Shown here one piece after another: positions 57,386 to 64,000 of a stretch of DNA of 64,000 nucleotides; within the stretch, counting starts at the first letter, position 1; the number at the start of each line of letters is the position of its first letter. The notes under the pieces are model-generated. The model saw nothing but the letters and a program-made list of their open reading frames with translations, did not search any database and was not told the origin of the DNA. Source of the stretch: Castor canadensis. Its lineage: Eukaryota; Chordata; Mammalia; Rodentia; Castoridae. Location of the stretch: the NCBI RefSeq assembly GCF_047511655.1, contig NC_133401.1, positions 18,225,501-18,289,500 on the forward strand, in the 5' to 3' direction. The translations under genes were made by a program, and so were the position numbers.

Positions 57386-57647
57386 ACATTTCTTCAATAA
57401 TAAGAATTGAAAGTAGAAATTACTCCTCGTTCCAGCCATTGTGGGTTACAGAATGGATGTGGTGTTAGCAGGCATGAAAACTCTGATCTCATACATCACC
57501 ATCTGAGCTCTTGAGAGATCAGGCACATGTCAACATGCAATATTTTGAAAGGAATCTTTTTTTTTTTTTTCCTGAGCAGTTGGTTCCAATAGTGGGCTTA
57601 AAATACCCAGCAAACCATGTTATAAGCAGGTGTGTATCACCCAGACT

Positions 57648-57868
57648 TTTGTCTTTTTTGGTGGGATTGGGATTTGGATTTAGGGCTTCACACATGCAAA
57701 GCAAGCACTCTGCCACTTGAGCCAGATCTTGAGTCAATTTGCTTTAATTAATTTAGAGCTGGAATCTTTTGAACCATTTTCTGGGGCTGGCCTTGAACCT
57801 TGATCATCCTGATCTCAGCCTCCCAAGTAGCTGGGATTACAGGTGTGAGCCACCGGCACTGGCTCCAC
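57648..57868 (-). repeat. Dimeric SINE
   Basis: Reversed; TTTTTTGGTGGGATTGGGATTTGG to GTGTGAGCCACCGGCAC. Confidence 0.8.
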
Positions 57869-58395
57869 TGCTCTTTAATAGAGTGCAGGTATACTATTTA
57901 GTGTAACTCCCAAGGGCTCTGGAGCTTTTGGCCTCGTAAACTCACTTAAAGTCATCATCAGCTGTGTCAACCCCTCACAAGAGGGTCAGCCTGTCCCTTG
58001 ACATTTTCTTTCAGCTGAACAGTGGTATTATTTATTTAGACAGAAAGTCTGCATGGCAGTGAAGTCCCTTGAGGCATTGGTTTCTCTCTAGCAAGAAAGT
58101 CCCAGATGGCACCAATAGAAGGCTATTTGCTTCCATTGAGTCTGTTGTGCAAGCGTGGCCTCCCAGAGAACACACTGCTGTGTCTCCATTGCTGCTTCAA
58201 CTTGAACTTTGATGCTACGGAGATGATTTCTTTCCTTAAACCTCACGAGCCAACCTCTGCTGGCTTCTTCACCTCTCTTGGTTTGCGGAGGCTTGAGAGT
58301 TAGGGCCTGGCTGTGGAAGAGGCTTTGACTTAAAGGTAAATTGTGGCTGGCTTGGGATTTTCTTTCTAGATAATTTTTAGATCAGGAATTAGCCT
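57869..58395. other. Unique stretch, no gene seen
   Basis: A 65-codon frame at 58106-58303 has no recognised domain. Nothing else noted. Confidence 0.4.
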
Positions 58396-58527
58396 CCCTC
58401 CCTCCCTTCCTCTTTCCCTTCTTTCCTTCTTTCCTTCCTTTCTTCCTTCCAGGTGCTGAGGTTTGAACTCAGGGTCTTGAGCTTGCTAGGTAGGTGCTCT
58501 ACCACTTGAACCATGCCCCCAGCCCTT
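58396..58527 (-). repeat. (CCTT)n microsatellite and ID half
   Basis: CCTC/CCTT/CTTT run at 58398-58450 is the expanded tail of a reversed ID half (58451-58525). Confidence 0.8.
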
Positions 58528-58849
58528 TACTTTCTTGTCATTCTTGTGTTCCCTGGAGTAGCACTTTCTCTTTCCTCAAACACTTCTCCTGATTAACAGT
58601 TATGCAGGGGAGGTCCAGATTTTGGCTGAACTTGGCTTTGCCTGTCTTTCCCACTAAGGTTAATCATTTCTAGCTTTTGATTAAAGTGAGAGACGTGAGA
58701 TTCTTCTTTGCACTTGGAAATTCAGAGGCCACTGTAGGGTTATTACCTGACCTAATTTCTATATTGTAGTGAGTCAGTATTGGGGTCCTGAGGAGAAAGA
58801 AGCAGTGAATAGCTGCTCAGTGAACTAATTGCAACATGTAAAACAATAA

Positions 58850-58970
58850 AATTTTTTTATTAGTGTATATTAATTGTAAAAGAACTTTCACCATGTTATT
58901 TACATATGTACTTGGAAATAACCAAGTATGCTCTTTCTTTCCCCTCATCTCCCTCTGCTCCTACTGTCGC
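58850..58970 (-). repeat. L1 3'UTR fragment
   Basis: T-rich start, TATATTAATTGTAAAAGAAC.. TTACATATGTACTTGG, then C/T-rich sequence, as in the L1 3'UTR elsewhere here. Confidence 0.5.
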
Positions 58971-58974
58971 ACAG

Positions 58975-60060
58975 TGGGCCGGTGGAGTACCTCAAGCAGT
59001 CAGTGTCTGCCTAGCAAGCAAGAGGCCCTGAGTTCAAACCTTAGTGCTGCCAAAAAAGAAAAAAACAAAAGTCACTCCTATTTTCACACAACATTTATCA
59101 ATTAAATTCACTGTCTTCTCTGGGAGCCATTTGTGGCACCACAAAACAAATGTCATGGAGCACTGGTCACAGATCACCATACTGGGTATAATAATGAAAT
59201 ATTTTAAGAATAACCAAAATGTAGCTGGGCACTGGTGGCTCATGTCTATAATTGTAGCTACTCAGGAGGCAGAGATCAGGAGGATTGTGGTTTGAAGCCA
59301 GCCCCGGGCAAATAGTTCATAAGACCCTATCTGGAAAAAAACCCAACACATACAAAAAAAAAAGGGCTGGTGGAGTGGTTCAAGGTGTAGGCCTTGAGTT
59401 CAAACCCCAGAAAAGAAAAAAAAAACACCAAAATGTGATAGAGACATAAAATAAGCACACACTGTTGGGAAAATGGTGCTGACAGACCCAGAGTTGTGGT
59501 GTCATGGCTCAGTCCTGTAATCTCTGGGGAGGCTGAGGCAGGGGAGCTTGAGTTCCAGACCAGCCTCTGCTACATAGTGAGACCTTGTCTTCTTTTGGCA
59601 GCCCTGGGGTTTGAACTCAGGGCCCTGTGCTTGGCAGGGAGGCACTCTACCACTTGAGCCATGCCCCGAGTTCTCTTAGCTATAGTTATTTCTTGTATAG
59701 GGTTTTGTGTTTTATGCCAGGACTGTGATCTTCCTACTTATGCTTCCTGTGTAGCTGGAATGACAGGCACACAACACTGTGCTCAGCTTTTATTGCTTGA
59801 TATGTGGGTCTTGAGAACATTTTGCCCAGGCTAGCCTCAAACCTCAGTCCTCCTCCCAACTAGCTGGGATTACAGTCATGAGCCATCGTGTGTGGCTGAG
59901 CCCATTTAAAAGAAAAATGGTGTCAATAACTTGCCCAACACAGACCTGCCACAAATCTTCAGTTTGTAAGAAATGCAATGTCTGTGGCTGGGAATATAGC
60001 TAAAGTGGTAGAGCGCCTGCCTAGCAAGCATGAGGACCTGAGTTCTAACCCTGAACTGTC
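58975..60060. repeat. SINE-dense stretch
   Basis: ID half (+) 58978-59060; dimer (+) 59222-59425; B1-like (+) 59495-59595; reversed SINE pieces 59598-59895; ID half (+) 59988-60065. 59066-59221 is unique. Confidence 0.7.
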
Positions 60061-60144
60061 AAGAAAGAAAAGAAACATAGTGTCTGCAAACAAAGTGCCA
60101 TAAAGTGAGATGCTGTAACCCACAGTAGGCCTGCTTTCAAATGT

Positions 60145-60960
60145 TTTTTTTTTTTTTCAGCACTGGGGCTTGAACTCAGGGCTTCACGCTTTCTAGGCAG
60201 GCACTCTTCTGCTTGAGCCACACCACCAGCCCTAGGCCTTTTTTCTATCATATGGTCAGACAACATTCTGTCTATCCACTCATTCCTCTGGGCTGTTGTG
60301 AGTGATGCTGTTCTCTGGCATATAATGTTCATTTTCCCCTATTTCAATTCCTTGAGCCCTTGGTTTATTTTCGGGACCTTGATTTCAATCTTTTTAGGTA
60401 TAAAACTCACTTGAACCCTTCCCCAAACCATCAGACACAAGCCCAAATCTTATAGACAGTCCTTTCTTTTTTCTTCCTTTATCCCTTTCTTTCTTTCTTT
60501 TTAAAGTAAATTATAATTTATTTTTGTTTATTATCTTTTTCTTTGGGGGCACTGGGGTTTGAACTCAGGGCCTTAGACTTGCTAGGCAGCTACTCTACCA
60601 CTTGAACCACTCCTCCAGCCCTTAGAAGTTTCTTTCAAACACCCTCTTGGTGACATGCCACTAGAATTCCTCCTTTCCACAATAAACCCAACTTCACAGA
60701 GTACTTGGTGTCTTCCTGATGGCCATCAGCTGAGGGACATTGACAGATCTCAGCAAATCAATCTCAAAAACCAACCTACACCCCGAGAGCATTTCTGGTG
60801 GGAGGGAGAGGTGAACATTAGATTCCTCACCTCTTATCCCAGGCATGCAATCTTTTTTCTTTTTTTCGTTGGTACTGGGGTTTGAACTCTGGGTCTCACA
60901 TTTGCTAGGCAAGTGCTCTACCACTTGAGCCACTCTGCCAGCCCTTAAGGCATGTGATTT
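60145..60960 (-). repeat. Three reversed ID halves
   Basis: At 60146-60235, 60540-60622 and 60860-60948, each with T-rich tail and GGGTTTGAACTC-type B box. Between them the DNA is unique and T-rich (60460-60540). Confidence 0.75.
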
Positions 60961-61127
60961 TAATTTCATCAACCCAATAAACAAAATATTCCATTTAAAT
61001 TCTTTAAAAGTTGTGTAGAAAGGGGTATTAGTCACTCATACAGACAAAGGAAATGGAGAGATTGGGCCCGTTAACAGAAGGGCCATCTTGGCGACCAATG
61101 TGTTCCCAGCTGCTTAAACAGAATAAC

Positions 61128-61250
61128 CCTGGTATACTGTTGCTCACCTGTGATCCCAGCACTTGGAAGGCTGAGGCAGGAGGATCTCTAGTTTGAGGCC
61201 AGTCTGAGCTATGTAGGGAGACTGTGTCTCAAAAACAAAAAAGAACAGAC
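61128..61250 (+). repeat. B1-like SINE
   Basis: CCTGGTATACTGTTGCTCACCTG to ACTGTGTCTC and an A-rich tail. Confidence 0.75.
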
Positions 61251-62104
61251 AAGCAAACTTGCCAAAAGAAGCAGAATAATTTCCTTTGTCCAGTTATGGT
61301 AGAATGTTTCCAGAAAGGAAGCTGAATAAATATCAAATTAGGGTAGATTGCCAGTATGAGATACTAAGTAGCAGTTTAAGAAAGTGTGGTAAATCAAGAG
61401 ACCTATTTGTTTGACTTCATTTTTGTACTGGTTTTCTACTTAATTTTCACCTTCTATGGATTATAATAAGCGTTCCCTGGGAACGAGGTTCTTCCCTGAC
61501 CTGATTCACTATCGGTCCCAGGCACAAATGGCTTTAGTTTAATGTTTACCTGCACATTTGCAGCTTGGAGCAGCTGGACTCAATGTGAACCAAACTCAGG
61601 GGTCCCACTTATAAATCAGAAGCTGGCTCGTTCCTTCACGAGGACAAAGACCAGCTGTCTCCTGAGCCCATTAGACTTTAGCCTGAGAGCAAATCAGAAA
61701 AGAACCAAGCCACTGTCAGGCCAGTGTGTACTGAGCCCTCCCCATGTCCAAGAACCTGAGGGTCAACTTGAAAAAGGGCAGTTGAAGCCAGGGTGTCCTT
61801 GAGGGACCAGGGAGTACGTGGCTGGCTCCTCCAGGCAGGATGGATGCTGGAGGGACAGGGGGGCAGCCAGGGAGGTGGAAGAGGTGGGCAAATTGCCTGG
61901 CAATGGAGAAGAGGGGCTCCTGGCACTGGGGACAAGAAATGAGGATGGTATAGGGCTGTCTGGCTGTGGGTGCATTCCTGAGATGGGGACCCCATGTGGA
62001 GCCCCACCTTCTTCTGGGCTGGAGCCCTATTAGGGTGGGACCTAGGCTATCTGGGCCCCCAAGATTTCTCAGCTCAAAGAAACAAAAAAAGCTAGCATGA
62101 GTTG

Positions 62105-62312
62105 GCTGCTGGTGGCTCATGCATGTAATCCTAGCTACTTGGGAGGTTGAGATTGGGAGGATCAAGGTTTGAAGCCAGCCCAGGTAAATAGTTCTTGAGA
62201 CCCTATCTCGAAAGTACCCAACACAAAATAGGGTTGGCAGGGTGGCTCACTTGCCTAGCAAGCATGAGGCCCTGAGTTCAAACCCCAGTATTGGAAAAAA
62301 AAAAAAAGGTTG
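62105..62312 (+). repeat. Dimeric SINE specific to the right arm
   Basis: GGCTGCTGGTGGCTCATGC to GTTCAAACCCCAGTATTGG and an A13 tail. Absent from the matching place at 24.4 kb, so it came after the duplication or last conversion. Confidence 0.85.
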
Positions 62313-62394
62313 CTCAATAATGAAAGGATTAATTAATCTAGGCAACTCCCTGGAGGAGGGGTGGGACAGGGAGGGTCCCAGCAGGGTGGGCATG

Positions 62395-62470
62395 GCATGG
62401 AGGTGGGATTTAAAACCCAGGTCCTACTGAGTCTCAGAGTTTCATGGGCCAGAGCAGAACAGGAGGGAGG
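62395..62470 (+). promoter_or_regulatory. TPRX2-like proximal promoter, inferred
   Basis: GGGATTTAAAACCC (TTTAAAA at 62408-62414) lies about 60 bases before the ATG and aligns with the - gene's upstream sequence. GGGATTT is close to a K50 site. No other evidence. Confidence 0.4.
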
Positions 62471-62495
62471 ATGCAAGAACCTAGTAACTTGCTGG
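62471..62495 (+). CDS. TPRX2: TPRX2-like exon 1
   Basis: 25 bases, same length and phase as TPRX1-like exon 1, with donor GTGAGT. Confidence 0.78.
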
Positions 62496-63956
62496 GTGAG
62501 TTGTTGCTGAGGCCTGAGCCTGAGTAGATGGGGGCAAGGATGTGAGCTGGTGACTTAGGCTTCAGATTGTCAACCTGGGCGTCTAGAGAAAGACAGATGT
62601 TCCTGCCCTGCAGAGTTGGGAGGACCTGGTGGGGTTTGGGGAGTGAAATGAGGTTGTGGAACTGAACAGACAATGGCCCTTGCAAAGATCACGGTCCCTT
62701 TGGCCCTTTGTGGGGAAGTGAGGGGGATGGGAGAGTGGGTATAGAGTAGCAGCCTGGGTGCTGTGGGGTGAGGAGCCCCTCTGCCTGGCCGCCTCAGCTG
62801 GGGGCTCTGAAATGATACAGGAGCTGTTTTCAGGCCTGTTTCTTTTTCTTTCCTTTTTTTGGTGGGACTGGGGTTTGAACTCTGGGCTTCACACTTGCAA
62901 AGCAGACACTGTATGACTTGAGGCACACCTCTAGTCCATTTTGGTCTGAAAGATGGGGCCTCAGGAACTATTTGTCTCAAACTTGGATCCTCCTCCTCTC
63001 AGTCTCCCACATAGCTAAGATTATAGGCATGAGCCACCAGTGCTCTGCTCCTTCCTTCCTTCTTTTCTTCCTTCCTTTTGTACTGGGGTTTGAACTCAGG
63101 GCTTTGAGCTTGCTAGGCAAGTGCTCTACCACTTGAGCCATGCCTCCAGCCCTTTTTTCCTCTGATTATTTGGAGATGGGGTCCGTGCTTTCCTTCTTGG
63201 GCCGAGGGTCCCAGAATAGCACAGGCCTTGTCTCCAGGCCCATTGCAAAGATGTGGACACTGAGCTCCAGAGAGATGCAAGGTCTGGGGCTCCAAGGTAG
63301 AGGGCCAGGGTGGACCTAAGGGTGTCGGTTTAGATGCAATGCTTCCTGACCCACTGCAGCCATGCCATGTTGTAGGAGAGCCTGGCTCAGGGGAGGGGGA
63401 GCATTATGGGGGCAAGGGAGATCCTGGAACTTTCTGTGGGACCTTCTCATCTGTTTCCCATCTCCTTCCAGGTTTCCTGATGGGCCTACCTCGGGCAGTG
63501 CCCCCAGGTCCTCCAGTGCCTCCAGTTACTACAGGACATCCAGTGCCGCCAGGCCCCCCAATACCTCCAGGGCCCCAAGTTCCTCCAGGTCCTCAAGTTA
63601 CTACAGGCCCTCCAGTGCCCCTGGGCCCACCAGTGCCTCCAGGTCCCCAAGTTCCTCCAGGACTCCCAGCTCCCACAGACCCCTCAGTGCCTCTAGGACC
63701 CCGGGCACCCCCAGTCCCTGCGGTTACTTCAGATCCTCCAGGCCCCTCAGTGCCTCCAGGCCCTTGGGCGTCCCCAGCCCCTCCGGTTCCTCCAGGCTCC
63801 TCAGGCCTCCCGCGGAGGCTGCGGCAGGAGCGCACCGTGTACAGTAAAGAGCAGCAGCGCCAGCTGGAAGCACTGTTTGAGAAGACCAAATATCCAACCT
63901 ATCAGGACCGTGAGGCTCTGGCGGAAAGGCTGAATCTGCAGGAGCATCAAGTGCAG
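62471..63956 (+). CDS. TPRX2: TPRX2-like homeobox protein, 5' two exons (gene runs off the window)
   Basis: A CRX-derived homeobox gene downstream of CRX on the same strand, the place of TPRX2. Exon 1 (62471-62495) encodes MQEPSNLL plus one base; exon 2 (63472-63956) adds 485 bases in frame, 170 codons so far. After a 111-residue Pro/Gly-rich stretch of VPPGP-like repeats (about 63490-63800), homeodomain residues 1-46 follow from 63819: Arg5, Leu16, Phe20, Tyr25 and Arg31 are all canonical. The exon ends Val-Gln before a GT, the same intron point as CRX. In human TPRX1 the short-peptide repeats lie C-terminal to the homeodomain, so the layout here is reversed. The last exon (residue 47 on) is outside the window. 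Confidence 0.8.
62850..63160 (-). repeat. Dimeric SINE (shared with left arm) and ID half
   Basis: Reversed dimer at 62850-63045 whose start matches the SINE at 23805-23892; second ID half at 63075-63155 with a (CTTC)n-like tail (63050-63074). Confidence 0.8.
63472..63956 (+). CDS. TPRX2: TPRX2-like exon 2: Pro-Gly repeat plus homeodomain
   Basis: Acceptor TCCTTCCAG; donor GTCTGG after Val-Gln (weak beyond GT, but the - gene's GTCAGA is similar). 485 bases against 152 in the paralogue; the excess of 333 bases (111 codons) is the repeat. Confidence 0.82.
63490..63800 (+). repeat. TPRX2: Coding minisatellite (Pro-Gly-rich)
   Basis: Imperfect units around GTGCCTCCAGGTCC and CAAGTTCCTCCAGG, all multiples of three. 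In frame they give V-P-P-G-P, Q-V-P-P-G-P and V-T-T-G variants. A second frame (63362-63847) is also open because of the repeat. Confidence 0.88.
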
Positions 63957-64000
63957 GTCTGGTACCCTCTGATCACAAAACCTACTCCCCATCATCAGCA

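Larger units (their letters stand above)
61555..62860 (+). repeat. Inverted duplication, right arm
   Basis: Mirror of 23893-24935. 61560-62080 is the highly similar part (about 93% by eye). A dimeric SINE (62105-62312) has split this copy only. Promoter, exon 1 and intron then follow with lower similarity up to the shared SINE at 62850. Confidence 0.85.

Noticed and set aside
63490-63800. Collagen gene exon
   Set aside because: The Gly spacing is irregular and the frame runs straight into a homeodomain.

Overview
The window is mammalian nuclear DNA, most likely from a non-murid rodent. Three genes have exon structures matching the human SELENOW-TPRX1-CRX-TPRX2 locus (human 19q13.33). The dominant repeat is a dimeric SINE: a 7SL/B1-like left half joined to a tRNA/ID-like right half ending in GAGTTCAAACCCCAGT. 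I saw no mouse-type B2 or B4 elements. This SINE style recalls beaver or squirrel-related rodents. Beaver (Castor) is my best guess, from memory of the repeat style and not from any search.

Layout. 1-2.4 kb: SINEs and unique DNA. 2.4-8.2 kb: SELENOW on +, with its UGA selenocysteine codon, a SECIS element in the last exon and a metal-response element in the CpG-rich promoter. 9.7-15.7 kb: one decayed class I endogenous retrovirus with two about 330-bp LTRs and a 4-bp target duplication. 15.8-22.5 kb: SINEs, a probable solo LTR and two copies of a locus-repeated unit. 22.5-24.25 kb: a three-exon homeobox gene on - in the TPRX1 (mouse Crxos) position. 24.4-35 kb: SINEs, an L1 holding a solo LTR, a second solo LTR, another L1 3' end, a third copy of the repeated unit and a candidate photoreceptor enhancer. 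35.8-47.3 kb: CRX on +, complete at 299 codons. 47.3-61.5 kb: repeats, a tailless 5S rRNA retropseudogene and a fourth, inverted copy of the unit. 61.5-64 kb: the 5' two exons of a TPRX2-like homeobox gene on +, running off the window.

How the genes relate. CRX is the retinal photoreceptor and pineal K50 homeodomain factor. The two TPRX-like genes are its eutherian paralogues: they keep the CRX homeobox intron (between homeodomain residues 46 and 47), and the - gene keeps the exact 152-nt exon length. They sit as an inverted pair either side of CRX. Their upstream arms are about 93% identical by eye, while their homeodomain exons share only 18 of 46 residues. The - gene is open from start to stop but lacks homeodomain Arg5 and the near-invariant Asn51. 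The + gene carries a long Pro-Gly-rich repeat N-terminal to a canonical homeodomain. SELENOW is a neighbour with no functional tie to the homeobox genes.

Most of the window by length is SINE, L1 and LTR sequence. Repeat boundaries are by eye and usually good to 5-15 bases. Splice sites were chosen by reading frame, GT/AG and agreement with known exon lengths; no transcript evidence was available.
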